Below, piece after piece: positions 34,088 through 43,020 of a stretch of 64,000 nt of DNA (its first letter is position 1; each line of letters opens with the position of its first letter). Source of the stretch: Croceibacterium_B sp035470785. Its GTDB lineage: Bacteria > Pseudomonadota > Alphaproteobacteria > Sphingomonadales > Sphingomonadaceae. The stretch is from NCBI GenBank assembly GCA_035470785.1, contig DATIQN010000024.1, positions 1-64,000 of the forward strand, given 5' to 3'. The notes beneath the pieces are model-generated. The model ran no database searches. It was not told where the DNA came from and was given only the letters and a program-made list of their open reading frames with translations. Position numbers and translations under genes: made by a program.

Positions 34088-34995
34088 AGCGAAACCGCCG
34101 AGTAGATCTCGCCCGGGCGAACCCCGAGCTGGAAGGCCATCGCGATTGCTACCACCAGCACGATCGCGGCGAGGATCAGGCGGAGCATCTCGGGCTTAGC
34201 GGTCACGGCGATCTTGGCCCCGACTTGTGCGCCAGTCACCGACCCCAGCAGCAGCAGGCCGGCCAGCACGACGTCGACCGCCCGCGTAGTAAGGGCGTGC
34301 ATCATCGTGGCCGCCATAGTCGTAAACAGGATCTGGAACAGCGAGGTCCCCACCACCACACCGGCACTCATGCCGAGCACGTAGAGCATCGCCGGCACCA
34401 GTATGAAGCCGCCGCCGACGCCCATCAGGGTCGTCAGGATACCGATCACAATGCCCAGAATCAGCGGCGCGAAGGGCGAGATGTACAGGCCCGACCGGTA
34501 AAACCGCCAGCGTATGGGCAGGCTGCCGACCAAGGGATGATGGCGCCGCTTGGCCGCTCGCTTCGGGCCGCCCTCCTTATGGCGTAGCGCCTGCAGGCTC
34601 TCGCGCCCCATCAGCGAACCGATCGTGCCGAGCAGCACCACATAGAGCAGATTGATCACGGTATCGATCTGGCCGATCGATTGGAGCAAGTTGAACAGGC
34701 CCGTCCCGATCAAAGTTCCGACGATACCTCCCGTGACCAGCACCGCTCCCATCTGGTAATCGACGCCATTGCGCCGGCTGTAGGCGAACAGGCCCGATAC
34801 GCTGGCGCCGGTCACGGTCGTCGCAGTCGAAGCCGCCGCGACGGTCGGCGGAATGCCGTAGAAAATGAGCAGCGGCGTCGTCAGGAAGCCGCCGCCCACG
34901 CCGAAAATGCCCGATAGCACACCGGTAATTGCGCCGAGCAGAATGATTACCAGCCCGTTGACCGCGAGGTTCGCGATTGGGAGGTACACGTCCAT
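34084..34995 (-). CDS. TauE/SafE-family permease
   Basis: A 303-residue inner-membrane protein with about eight hydrophobic segments in two halves, each bearing a glycine-rich motif: GVLSGIFGVGGGFLTTPLLI at the start and LTTLMGVGGGFILVPAMLYV in the middle. Members export or import sulfite, sulfonates or other organosulfur anions; the substrate here is not shown. It overlaps the TIGR02186 gene by four bases and is the upstream member of the pair. Confidence 0.9.
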   Translation of the reverse strand: MDVYLPIANLAVNGLVIILLGAITGVLSGIFGVGGGFLTTPLLIFYGIPPTVAAASTATTVTGASVSGLFAYSRRNGVDYQMGAVLVTGGIVGTLIGTGLFNLLQSIGQIDTVINLLYVVLLGTIGSLMGRESLQALRHKEGGPKRAAKRRHHPLVGSLPIRWRFYRSGLYISPFAPLILGIVIGILTTLMGVGGGFILVPAMLYVLGMSAGVVVGTSLFQILFTTMAATMMHALTTRAVDVVLAGLLLLGSVTGAQVGAKIAVTAKPEMLRLILAAIVLVVAIAMAFQLGVRPGEIYSAVSL

Positions 34996-35022
34996 GCCGT
35001 GGAGTAACCCAAGCGCGCAAGG

Positions 35023-35735
35023 TTATGAAGGCGGTCCGGCCCAGAAACCCGCCGAAAACGTCAGTGCCGTCCCGCTTTTCAGCTGAGCGTCGCCGGCGAC
35101 CCGCCAGCGGTAATCTATCGCGACGCGCGACGCCGCCTCACCCAGACGAAACCTTACCGTCGTGCTCGGGCCGATATCGAGTCGCGCCGCGTGCTTCCGC
35201 GCCCCACCCCAGACGCTCCCGACCGCGCTAATCTCGGTGTCGTCGCCCAGACGCGCGACGTGCGAATCGATGCGCGCCTGGCCATCGGCGAAGGCCGTGG
35301 CAATGCGGCCGCCGACGTAGCCAGCCGCTGCATATGCCTCCGCGCGCAAGCCGAGCGGCAAGGTCGCCGGTGGTAGCTCGGTGACGACAAATCCGGCCGG
35401 GCGAACTTCCGTCCGGCCGGACCCTGGCTGACCCGCAGTTCGCCGGCGACGCTCAGCGACACGCCGCCAAACGGCCGTGCGGCGAGGCCGGCCGCGACTT
35501 CGGTTTCCTGTGGGCTGACGAGAGCGGGGGTGGCACGCACGTAGGCGGAAGGCCGATGGGGGCTCGATGGCGCCAGGCGATAGCGCTGGAGCGCGCCAGC
35601 CTGGCTGCGGCCGTACGAAGGTTCGCCAGGTCAGCGGACCGCTCGAATCATTGCGCAGCAGCTGCCAGGTATCTCCCGACCAGCGCGCGCCGACAGGTTC
35701 GCAGCGGCGTCCATGCCCCCAACGTCATTCGACTG
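35023..35735 (-). pseudogene. Decayed or frameshifted gene of unknown function
   Basis: The minus strand holds consecutive fragments in different frames. An upstream part reads GARWSGDTWQLLRND and LTWRTFVRPQPGW. The middle reads LVSPQETEVAAGLAARPFGG and LSVAGELRVSQGPAGRKFARP. The last reads GFVVTELPPATLPLGLRAEAYAAAGYVGGRIATAF and ends at 35023. They join at about 35590 and about 35395, each by one or two bases in G/C runs. The composite resembles a beta-rich exported protein of sphingomonads, but I cannot name it. No start codon is certain. Confidence 0.55.
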
Positions 35736-35798
35736 CGCCCCTAACTTAACGTACGTGACGCTACTTATTTCAAACCAAAAGGCAATGCTGTGAATGTG

Positions 35799-37088
35799 TT
35801 AGGCGAGAAGTTCGTTCTGAACGATGTAGACTAACGCGCCGGCAATATATCCGGCGAGGGCGAGCAGCGCGAAGCGCTGCAGGTACCAGATGAAGTCGAT
35901 CTTCTCGGCCCCCATCGCCGCGACGCCTGCCGCCGAACCTATGATTAAGATCGAGCCGCCAGTCCCCGTGCAATAGGCCATGAACTCCCACAGGAAGCTG
36001 TCGGGCGGATAGCTCCCGATGTCGTACATGCCCATCGCCGCGGCGACCATCGGCACGTTGTCGACGATCGAGCTCAGCAGTCCGAACAGGAAAACGATTA
36101 CGTCCGTCCGCCCGATTTCGGCGTCGAGCCAGCGGGCGATATCCGCCAGGACGCCGGCATGCTGAAGGGTCGCCACGGCGAGCAGGATTCCGATGAAAAA
36201 GACGATCGCGGCCAGGTCGATCCGTGTCAGCGCGTCAACGATGGTGATGCGCTCGCGCTCCTCATGAGCCTTGCCGCGATGGACAAGGTCGCCGACCGCC
36301 CAGACGATGCCGAGCGCGAATAGCGTTCCCAAGAACGGCGGCAGGCCGGTCACGGCCTTGAACAACGGCACCGACAGCAACGCGACGATACCCAAGACGA
36401 ACATGAGGTTGCGCTCGAACGGCGTCGTGACGCTGGGCGGCTCGAGCCCGCCGCCGGACCGTTCGGGAGCAAGGATCGGCTTGCCGCGCAGCCCCGGGAC
36501 GATAATCGCCAGCGGTACGAGCACGTTGACGAGCGAGGGTAAGATCAGCTTGGCGGCGATCGAGCCCGCGGTAACCTGTCCGCCGATCCACAGCATCGTG
36601 GTCGTCACGTCACCGATCGGCGACCACGCCCCGCCGGCGTTGGCCGCGATGACGATCATTCCGGCGAGCATCAGCCGGTCCGGCTGTTCGCGTACCAGGC
36701 GGCGGGCCAGCGAAACCATCACGATCGCCACCGTCATGTTAGCCAAGACAGCGGAAAGGGCGAAAGTGACGAACGTGATAAAGATCGTCAGCGTCGCCAG
36801 CGTGCGCGTCCTCAGTCGCGAGGTGATGACGGCGAAGCCATCGTGCGCGTCGACCACTTCCACCACGGTCATCACGCCGATCAGGAAGAAGGCGATCTGG
36901 GCGGTATCGATCAGCGACCGGTCGAGCTCCTGGTTTACCCGGAGCGAATTGCCCTTCGCGGCGGCGTAGATGATCCACATCAACCCGGCGCCCATGAGAG
37001 CGGCGGCCGACTTGTTGATCTTCAGCGGCCCCTCAAGGGCGATCGCACCGTACGCCAGCACGAAAACCAGGATCAGCACGGCGGTCAT
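35799..37088 (-). CDS. nhaD: NhaD-type sodium:proton antiporter
   Basis: A 429-residue antiporter of the ion-transporter superfamily with about 11-12 hydrophobic segments. Marks are HDGFAVITSRLRTR, FITFALSAVLANMTVAIVM-like helices, NAGGAWSPIGDVTTTMLWIGG and the second-half SSIVDNVPMVAAAMGMYDIG. The two discontinuous T/D-N-x-P helices are typical of NhaD. It exports Na+ or Li+ in exchange for protons. No operon partner is close; gloA lies about 50 bp upstream on the same strand. Confidence 0.9.
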   Translation of the reverse strand: MTAVLILVFVLAYGAIALEGPLKINKSAAALMGAGLMWIIYAAAKGNSLRVNQELDRSLIDTAQIAFFLIGVMTVVEVVDAHDGFAVITSRLRTRTLATLTIFITFVTFALSAVLANMTVAIVMVSLARRLVREQPDRLMLAGMIVIAANAGGAWSPIGDVTTTMLWIGGQVTAGSIAAKLILPSLVNVLVPLAIIVPGLRGKPILAPERSGGGLEPPSVTTPFERNLMFVLGIVALLSVPLFKAVTGLPPFLGTLFALGIVWAVGDLVHRGKAHEERERITIVDALTRIDLAAIVFFIGILLAVATLQHAGVLADIARWLDAEIGRTDVIVFLFGLLSSIVDNVPMVAAAMGMYDIGSYPPDSFLWEFMAYCTGTGGSILIIGSAAGVAAMGAEKIDFIWYLQRFALLALAGYIAGALVYIVQNELLA

Positions 37089-37137
37089 GCCGCTTTTCGT
37101 GGCAGATTAGGCGCGCCGTGACGAGCCAAACCGGGCG

Positions 37138-37572
37138 TTACCAGCTGCCGGTGTTCTCCATGCTCGCCCACGGCTCCTGCGGCTCGAGATGACCATCCTG
37201 CAGCAGCTCGATCGAGATTCCGTCAGGCGATTTGACGAAGGCCATGTGGCCGTCGCGAGGCGGGCGGTTGATCGTCACTCCGGCGTCCATCAGCCGCTGG
37301 CAGGCCTCGTAGATGTTCTCGACCTGGTAGGCCAAGTGCCCGAAGTTGCGTCCGCCACCGTATGCCTCGGCCGCGTTGCCGTCCTCGGGCGGCCAGTTGT
37401 AGGTCAGTTCGACCTCGGCGACGTCCTTCTGTCCCGGCGCGGCCATGAAGATCAGCGTGAAGCGACCCTTGTCACTTTCCATGCGGCGGACTTCCTCAAG
37501 CCCGAGAAGTTTGAAGAACCGCACGCTGGCGTCGGGATCGCTCACCCGGATCATGCTGTGGAGGTATTTCAC
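37138..37572 (-). CDS. gloA: Lactoylglutathione lyase (glyoxalase I)
   Basis: A 144-residue VOC enzyme that isomerises the methylglyoxal-glutathione adduct to S-lactoylglutathione. It begins KYLHSMIRVSDPDASVRFF, with the first metal His at 5. VELTYNW gives the next Glu, FGHLAYQV the second His, and ISIELLQ the last Glu. R-V-x-D and GHMAFVKSPDG segments match GloA. The length is normal. Confidence 0.93.
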   Translation of the reverse strand: MKYLHSMIRVSDPDASVRFFKLLGLEEVRRMESDKGRFTLIFMAAPGQKDVAEVELTYNWPPEDGNAAEAYGGGRNFGHLAYQVENIYEACQRLMDAGVTINRPPRDGHMAFVKSPDGISIELLQDGHLEPQEPWASMENTGSW

Positions 37573-37663
37573 TTCGCTCGCTCCGTTGGCTGTTCAATGC
37601 AAGGCAAACGCCTTAGCAACGCCGCGGCTCGCGCATCCACCTATTTCACGCTGGCCTGAATGC

Positions 37664-37693
37664 AAAGGCCCGCACCGCGAACGGCGCGGGCCC
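37664..37693 (-). terminator. Intrinsic terminator downstream of the TorF-like gene
   Basis: On the minus strand GGCCCGCGCC, a GTTCGC loop and GGTGCGGGCC form a ten-pair stem with one mismatch, followed by TTT. It lies 24 bp after the stop of the TorF-like gene, on the same strand. Confidence 0.7.
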
Positions 37694-37716
37694 TTCTCCC
37701 CCTTACGCAACCAAGC

Positions 37717-38523
37717 TCAGAACGAAGCGGTCAACGAGACAACCCCAACCGGCTTCGACATCCGATAGAATGAATCGATGCAAGCCGGTCCGCCGGCGCA
37801 GGCGAAGCCCGCGTTGATGTCGGAGCGGCCCAGGTCGGTGCCGACGAGCGAGGCGTCGAGGGTCAGCGCCTTCCATGAGGCGCTCACCCCGACGGTATAG
37901 TCGAAGTACTGCTTGCCCCAGTCGAAACCGCCGCCGGTGTGGCCGAGGTGCGAATGCACCGTCAGCGGCGTTCCCGGAATGCCCGAACTCAATTCACCGT
38001 AGACATAGGTGTTCGAATGAGTCGGCGAGGTGAAATTGTAATTGAAGACGCGCTGGCTCGGAGCGTAATTCATCCCGACTTTGGCCAACGCCGGACCGAA
38101 GGTCGTCGATAGAGAGCCGTAGAGTTCGTAGTAGTTGCCGAGGTGGGCGCCTGGGTAAAGATATCCGTAGACGCCAACGTCCAGCTTGACCCCGCTCTTG
38201 CCCAGCTCGTGCGCGTAGCCGCCGTAAACGTCGATTTCCGTTCCGCCGATGTTGATCGGAGATGACCCAGCCGAAGCGCTCGACCCCCAGGTCGAGATAT
38301 AGAAACCGGACTCGTGGGTGAGGGTGATCGACCCCTGAAAAGCCGGCTTGTTGTCGGACTGCGCGAGCCCCCTGAACCGGTACTGGGAAACCACCGCCGC
38401 TGAACCGTTGACGGTGAACGCTGAAGTCGGCTTTGGCGCATCGTCGGCAAGAGCCGGACTGGCGGCCAGGACGCTGCCGGCCAGCATGAAAGCAGCCATC
38501 AGGCTGCGGACGGACGTAAGCAT
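37717..38523 (-). CDS. TorF-family putative porin (TIGR02001)
   Basis: A 268-residue outer-membrane protein. The signal peptide spans MLTSVRSLMAAFMLAGSVLAASPALA. The mature start VNGSAAVVSQYRFRGLAQSDNKPAFQGSI, with R-F-R-G-L/I, is the hallmark of this family, followed by amphipathic strands and a C-terminal aromatic, VVSLTASF. The ATG at 38523 is chosen because GAGGAA lies seven bases before it. The substrate is unknown. Confidence 0.88.
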   Translation of the reverse strand: MLTSVRSLMAAFMLAGSVLAASPALADDAPKPTSAFTVNGSAAVVSQYRFRGLAQSDNKPAFQGSITLTHESGFYISTWGSSASAGSSPINIGGTEIDVYGGYAHELGKSGVKLDVGVYGYLYPGAHLGNYYELYGSLSTTFGPALAKVGMNYAPSQRVFNYNFTSPTHSNTYVYGELSSGIPGTPLTVHSHLGHTGGGFDWGKQYFDYTVGVSASWKALTLDASLVGTDLGRSDINAGFACAGGPACIDSFYRMSKPVGVVSLTASF

Positions 38524-38801
38524 GGGCAATTTCCTCAATTGCGGTTGAAACTATGCTTCGTCCCACCTGCGGTTACGCGGGCCGGCCTCGTTTGTTGGAC
38601 CGGCATTCTCGCGAACACGATAGCTAGCTGCACATTTTTGCTGCATTGCACAAGAGAAATTGCGATAGCACCTTCGGGCTCACGGCGGGTGTTGTGTTTC
38701 GGCATCACATTAACGCTCGGGTCAGGCAATCCAGTCCAGTGGCCGGCTTTGGCGCCCGATCGCTTGTTGAGAGGCCAGACAGTGCCGACATTGGATAGAC
38801 G

Positions 38802-39608
38802 ATGCTGAAAGCCATTCGCCGACTGTTCGCGCGCGAGGAAACGGCGCATCCCGAGGCACGTGTGCCTGCGGGGCAGCGGGTCTATGCCGTGGGCGACATT
38901 CACGGCCGGCTCGACCTGTTCGAACCGCTGATCGCGGCCATCGAGGCCGACGACGCCGCTAGCCCATCTGCCGAAACCACCGTGATCCTCCTCGGCGACC
39001 TCGTCGACCGCGGGCCCGACAGCGCGCGCGTGATCGCCCGCGCCCGCGAATGGCAACACCAGCGCAAGGTCCGCATTTTGGCGGGCAATCACGAAGAGAT
39101 GTTTCTTGCCAGCTTCGAGAAGGCCGAAACGCTGCGGCACTTCTTGCGCTTCGGCGGCAAGGAAACGGTGCTCAGCTACGGCATCGACCGTTACGCCTAC
39201 CAGAAGGCCTCGGTCGAGGAGGTGCAGGCAATGATGCACGCGAAGGTGCCCGCGGAAGACCGCGCCTTCATCGAAAGCTTCGAGGACACGATCGCCATCG
39301 GCGATTACCTGTTCGTCCATGCCGGGATCGACCCCGAGGTGCCGCTCGCGGAACAGCGGACGCAGGACCTTAGGTGGATTCGCGAGCCGTTCCTGTCGCA
39401 TCCGGCACCCTTCGGCTCGGTGATAGTGCATGGGCATACGATTACCGATGAGCCGCAGGACCGCGGCAACCGCATCGGCATCGATACCGGTGCCTACCTG
39501 TCAGGCCGCCTGACGGCCCTGGTGCTCGAAGGCTCGACGCGGCGCTATCTCGAGGCGATCGACGACGGCGGCGCCGTCACCGCCGCCGCGCGCGAACTCG
39601 CGGCCTGA
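38802..39608 (+). CDS. Serine/threonine-phosphatase-like metallophosphoesterase
   Basis: A 268-residue calcineurin-fold phosphatase. The metal motifs are VYAVGDIHGRLD (D32, H34), LLGDLVDRGPDS, LAGNHEEMF, FVHAGIDPE and IVHGHTIT, the PPP order used by bacterial protein phosphatases. It could remove phosphate from proteins or diadenosine tetraphosphate. It has its own 5' region of about 278 bp, divergent from the TorF gene, and ends convergently with the RNase P RNA. Confidence 0.9.
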   Translation: MLKAIRRLFAREETAHPEARVPAGQRVYAVGDIHGRLDLFEPLIAAIEADDAASPSAETTVILLGDLVDRGPDSARVIARAREWQHQRKVRILAGNHEEMFLASFEKAETLRHFLRFGGKETVLSYGIDRYAYQKASVEEVQAMMHAKVPAEDRAFIESFEDTIAIGDYLFVHAGIDPEVPLAEQRTQDLRWIREPFLSHPAPFGSVIVHGHTITDEPQDRGNRIGIDTGAYLSGRLTALVLEGSTRRYLEAIDDGGAVTAAARELAA

Positions 39609-39617
39609 AGGAAAAGT

Positions 39618-40044
39618 GCCAGGGGGCCTGTAAGCCGGGTTCTGTCCCGAACGCGGTATCCTTGCGGACCGGCCGCTCGGGGGCAGCCATTCATCTCGGC
39701 CTTGCGTTGCCGCAAGGCTCAAGCAACCAACCCGGGCCTCTCGGGGCGAAACACCCCTGCCTTTGCTCGAAAGCTCGGGCGCGAGACCCCTATTCGGTCT
39801 TGCTCCGGGTGGGGTTTGCCATGCGAACCTTGTTACCAAGGCCCCGGTGCGCTTTTACCGCACCCTTTCACCCTTGCCTGTGCCCTTTAGGGGCCATCGG
39901 CGGTATACTCTCTGTGGCACTGTCCCTGAGCCGAACCGAAGCCCGACCCGGCGGGCGTTACCCGCCACCCTCGTTTCGTGGAGCCCGGACTTTCCTCGGC
40001 ATTCTTACGAATGACGCGGCTGCCCGGCCCCCTAGCCGGGCTTA
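39618..40044 (-). ncRNA. rnpB: RNase P RNA
   Basis: On the minus strand the 5' end (about 40044) opens with GCCCGGCTAGGGGGCCGGGC, then GAGGAAAGTCCGGGCTCCAC, the conserved CR-I/P4 region. The 3' end has ACAGAACCCGGCTTACAGGC followed by CCCCTGGC, which pairs with the 5' GCTAGGGG to close helix P1. This is the bacterial type A catalytic RNA (about 427 nt) that trims 5' leaders from tRNA precursors. It starts at the 3' end of the amidase gene and ends nine bases from the convergent phosphatase gene. The exact ends are approximate. Confidence 0.95.
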
Positions 40045-40746
40045 TCTAGTGCGTCCCTGGTCGCGATCCAAGAGCAACTGGAACAAGATCGCGCGGATCT
40101 GCCCGTCGATCTCGCCGTCGATCTTTTCGGGCCGCCAGCGCCGCTGGAAGGCCTCGACCGCCTTCTTGCCCTCGGAAACGTCATAGCCGAAGCGTTCGAG
40201 CGCGAGGTAGAACGAGCCGTCGTTGTCGAACGGGTCGCCGAGCTCGAGCTTCGTCGGCCGCGGCAGTGCGAGGCGGTATTCGGCGAGCCGCTCCCATGGA
40301 AACAGCTCGCCCGGGTCGAGCTTGCGCTGCGGAGCGATGTCCGAATGGCCGACGACGTTGGCACGGGGGATGTCGTAATCGTGGACGATGCGGTGGAGCA
40401 ACGGCACCAGCGCGTCGATTTGGGCGTCGGGAAAGGGCCGATAGCCGCAGGTGTGCCCGGGGTTGACGAGCTCGATCCCGATCGACGCACCGTTGACGTT
40501 CGATTTCCCGCGCCAGTAGCTCATGCCTGCGTGCCAGGCGCGCATGCTCTCGTCGACCAGCCGGATCACTTCCCCTTCTTCGGTGATAACGTAGTGCGCG
40601 CTGACCTTGGCGGCGGGATCGCACAACCGCGTCAGCGCCGCTTCGGCCGAAGGCATGTCGGTGTAATGCAGCACGACCATCGAGATGCGCTCGTCGCGCG
40701 CGTCGCAGTTGCGCGACGGCTGATCGCGATGGACGAGCTCATCCAA
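40042..40746 (-). CDS. N-acetylmuramoyl-L-alanine amidase (AmiD-like)
   Basis: A 234-residue zinc amidase of the Amidase_2 fold. Marks are VVLHYTDM (zinc His H27), VSAHYVITEEGEVIRLVDE, WHAGMSYWRGKSNVNGASIGIELVN and VVGHSDIAPQRKLDPGELFPW. It cleaves the bond between MurNAc and the stem peptide during recycling. A peptidoglycan-binding region lies at about 175-234. It follows chpT after two bases and leads straight into the rnpB transcript. Confidence 0.92.
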   Translation of the reverse strand: MDELVHRDQPSRNCDARDERISMVVLHYTDMPSAEAALTRLCDPAAKVSAHYVITEEGEVIRLVDESMRAWHAGMSYWRGKSNVNGASIGIELVNPGHTCGYRPFPDAQIDALVPLLHRIVHDYDIPRANVVGHSDIAPQRKLDPGELFPWERLAEYRLALPRPTKLELGDPFDNDGSFYLALERFGYDVSEGKKAVEAFQRRWRPEKIDGEIDGQIRAILFQLLLDRDQGRTR

Positions 40747-40748
40747 GG

Positions 40749-41387
40749 CTAGGCGTCCGGCAATACCGCGCCCATCACGAGGGCGCCGTCGGTGAGCGCG
40801 TATTGCAGTCCGCCGCCGTGCTCCTCGGCGATCAGGCTGATGAGATGAGCGGGGGCAGTCCGCCCCGACAGGTCTTCGGCGGGCAGCGAGCCGTCGAGCG
40901 CGTGGCCGATCGCGGGGTCGAACGCGACCTTGTCCCCGGCAGCACGAATGGCGATTTCAGTCGCTCCGTCGCGGCGTTCGGCGCCGACTTGCAGTTCGCC
41001 GCCTCGCGGCAAAGCATCGATGCCGATCGCCGCGAGGTTGAGCAGAACCTTGACCGCGGCCTTGGGCAAGGTTTCCTCGGCAACAGCCCAGGCGAGCGCA
41101 ATGCGCCCGTTGCCGCCGACCAGCGCCTCGACCAGCTCGCGCGGCTCGTCGGTCGGCACCGTTTCGCCGAAACCGCCCGCAGCGCCGTATGCGAGGCGAA
41201 AGAACTTCAGCTTGTCGGCGCTGATCTTCGCGCTTTGCTCGAGGAGTTCCATGCACCGATGGCGCATTTCCGGATCGCGCTCGTCGCGCAGCAATTCGAG
41301 GCCGTTGCTGAGCGCACCCACAGGGCTAAGCAGGTCGTGGCACAAGCGGGAACAGAGCAGTGCGGCAAGGTCGGTCGAAGAGGTCAT
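40749..41387 (-). CDS. chpT: Histidine phosphotransferase ChpT
   Basis: A 212-residue phosphotransferase. LLCSRLCHDLLSPVGAL carries the phospho-acceptor H17 in the dimerisation helix, followed by NGLELLRDE, and the degenerate HATPase-like domain (about 85-212) contains LLNLAAIGIDALPRGG. In alphaproteobacteria ChpT passes phosphate from CckA to CtrA and CpdR. It is upstream of the amidase gene with a two-base gap. Confidence 0.92.
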   Translation of the reverse strand: MTSSTDLAALLCSRLCHDLLSPVGALSNGLELLRDERDPEMRHRCMELLEQSAKISADKLKFFRLAYGAAGGFGETVPTDEPRELVEALVGGNGRIALAWAVAEETLPKAAVKVLLNLAAIGIDALPRGGELQVGAERRDGATEIAIRAAGDKVAFDPAIGHALDGSLPAEDLSGRTAPAHLISLIAEEHGGGLQYALTDGALVMGAVLPDA

Positions 41388-41544
41388 TCAAGAATCCGGT
41401 AGGTTAAATGAACGCGAAGTTGACAAAAGTCACGGGTTCGAAAGAGTCCGACCGCGCCGAGCGCGCTGTTGCCGATGCCTAGGTGGGGTTGCTCTCGCGA
41501 AGTCGACACCCCTCTCCATGCTCCAGTCAGCCAGGGCCTTAGCC

Positions 41545-41934
41545 TTACGTGACGCTGTAGGAAAGCGCCGCGAAACCATTCTCGTCGTCACGCCAGAACG
41601 TCACATCGCCTTCGCCGACTATCGCCCAGACCCGTCCGTCGCCCGATGCCATGGCCCGGTCGTTCGCGGAGGGTGCCGCTGGGCCCGACGGGTGCGAGTG
41701 GTAATATCCGATCACTTGCGGCCCGCCATCTCGCGAAGCCCGGTGCGCATCGATCAGCGCCTGCGGATCGATTTCGAAATGGGTGCGGGGGCTGCCATGG
41801 ACGTTGCGGGTATGCTCGACCCGCTCGATCCGGAAGCCCCGGCCCAGCAGAAGGCCGCAGGCTTCGACGGAAGATGCGCGTTCCGCCGCCGAACAAATCC
41901 TATCGAACGCTTCTCTTGTCAGGACGATCTCCAT
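41545..41934 (-). CDS. M67-family (JAMM) metallopeptidase
   Basis: A 129-residue Mov34/MPN-type protein. The JAMM motif is complete: E24 in EACGLL, YYHSHPSGPAAPSANDRA with H79, H81, S-x-x-x and D92. Such proteins cleave isopeptide or ThiS/MoaD-like C-termini. The ATG at 41934 is used because AGGA lies at a proper distance; 41940 is another in-frame ATG. It is divergent from the pseudouridine synthase with only 15 bases between the starts. No sulfur-carrier gene is adjacent. Confidence 0.85.
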   Translation of the reverse strand: MEIVLTREAFDRICSAAERASSVEACGLLLGRGFRIERVEHTRNVHGSPRTHFEIDPQALIDAHRASRDGGPQVIGYYHSHPSGPAAPSANDRAMASGDGRVWAIVGEGDVTFWRDDENGFAALSYSVT

Positions 41935-41949
41935 ACCCATTTTCCTAGC

Positions 41950-42903
41950 ATGGGGGGCGGTCAAATCATTACCGGAAAGCTCACTGGCGGACAGCGGCTC
42001 GACAAGGCCCTGACCGAGGCTTCGGGGCTGTCGCGCGAGCGGATCAAGGCCCTGATCGCCGAGGGCGCGGTGACCATTTCCGGCGAGGTCGCACGGGAGC
42101 CCTCTGGCAAAGCTGTCGAGGGTGCCGAATTCGCCGTCGAAGTTCCGCCGGCGGCCGAGGCGATGGCGCAGGCGCAGGATATTCCGCTCACGGTCGTGTT
42201 CGAGGATGCGCACCTGATCGTGGTCGACAAGCCGGCGGGGCTGGTCGTCCATCCGGCGGCAGGCAATTACGACGGCACACTGGTCAACGCGCTGCTGCAC
42301 CATTGCGCGGGGCAATTGTCGGGCATCGGCGGCGTCGCCCGACCGGGGATCGTCCACCGGATCGACAAGGACACGAGCGGGCTCCTTGTCGTGGCCAAGA
42401 GCGATGCTGCGCACGAGGGACTGGCGAAGCAGTTCGCCGACCATTCGATCGAGCGCGCCTACATTGCGGTGGTGAACGGACATCCGAACCCGCGCGAGGG
42501 CACGATTCGCGGCAAGATCGGCCGGTCGGACGCGAACCGCAAGAAGATGGCCGTCCTGCCCGACACGGCCAGCCGGGGAAAACACGCCGTCACGCACTAC
42601 AAGACGCTGAAACTGCTCGATTCCTGCGCGCTGGTCGAATGCCGGCTGGAGACGGGCAGAACACACCAGGTGCGTGTTCAGCTTGCATCAATTGGCCATT
42701 CGCTAGTGGGAGATCCTGTCTATGGACGCGCCAACCCCCGCCTGCGAACGGTCATGAAATCGCTCGATTTTCACCGCCAGGCGCTTCACGCTGCCGTGCT
42801 GGGCTTTGTCCATCCCGTGCTAGGCCACAGGTTGCGCTTCGTATCGGGTCTGCCGAAGGATATGGAGGAACTGATCGACGAAACCGTTCATTCAGATCGA
42901 TGA
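41950..42903 (+). CDS. RluA-family 23S rRNA pseudouridine synthase (RluD-like)
   Basis: A 317-residue enzyme. An S4 domain lies at about 12-70 (GGQRLDKALTEASGLSRERIKALIAEGAV). The catalytic region is ARPGIVHRIDKDTSGLLVVAK, with catalytic D139 in HRID. Further family motifs are FEDAHLIVVDKPAGLVVHPA and LETGRTHQVRVQLASIGHSLVGDPVYG. RluD modifies helix 69 of 23S rRNA. The start at 41950 has no clear Shine-Dalgarno sequence. It is followed by rpoH after 117 bases. Confidence 0.9.
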   Translation: MGGGQIITGKLTGGQRLDKALTEASGLSRERIKALIAEGAVTISGEVAREPSGKAVEGAEFAVEVPPAAEAMAQAQDIPLTVVFEDAHLIVVDKPAGLVVHPAAGNYDGTLVNALLHHCAGQLSGIGGVARPGIVHRIDKDTSGLLVVAKSDAAHEGLAKQFADHSIERAYIAVVNGHPNPREGTIRGKIGRSDANRKKMAVLPDTASRGKHAVTHYKTLKLLDSCALVECRLETGRTHQVRVQLASIGHSLVGDPVYGRANPRLRTVMKSLDFHRQALHAAVLGFVHPVLGHRLRFVSGLPKDMEELIDETVHSDR

Positions 42904-42929
42904 ACTGCGCCGCGCATTAGGACATTTTC

Positions 42930-43010
42930 GTATATATAAGGGCACAAGTGGCCGCAATGTGGGGGTGCCCAGCAGGGGCCCACACACCGCCGGCCGACGC
43001 TAGAAAGGTT
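42930..43010 (+). promoter_or_regulatory. Upstream region of rpoH: A/T-rich -10-like box and GC hairpin
   Basis: GTATATATAAGG at 42930-42941 resembles a -10 element, but no good -35 is seen. GTGGGGGTGCCC (about 42959-42970), an AGCA loop and GGGGCCCACAC (about 42975-42985) can pair imperfectly as a leader hairpin before the GTG start of rpoH. Structures in rpoH leaders act as thermometers in other bacteria; here this is only a suggestion. Confidence 0.35.
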
Positions 43011-43020
43011 TGGGAACCAA

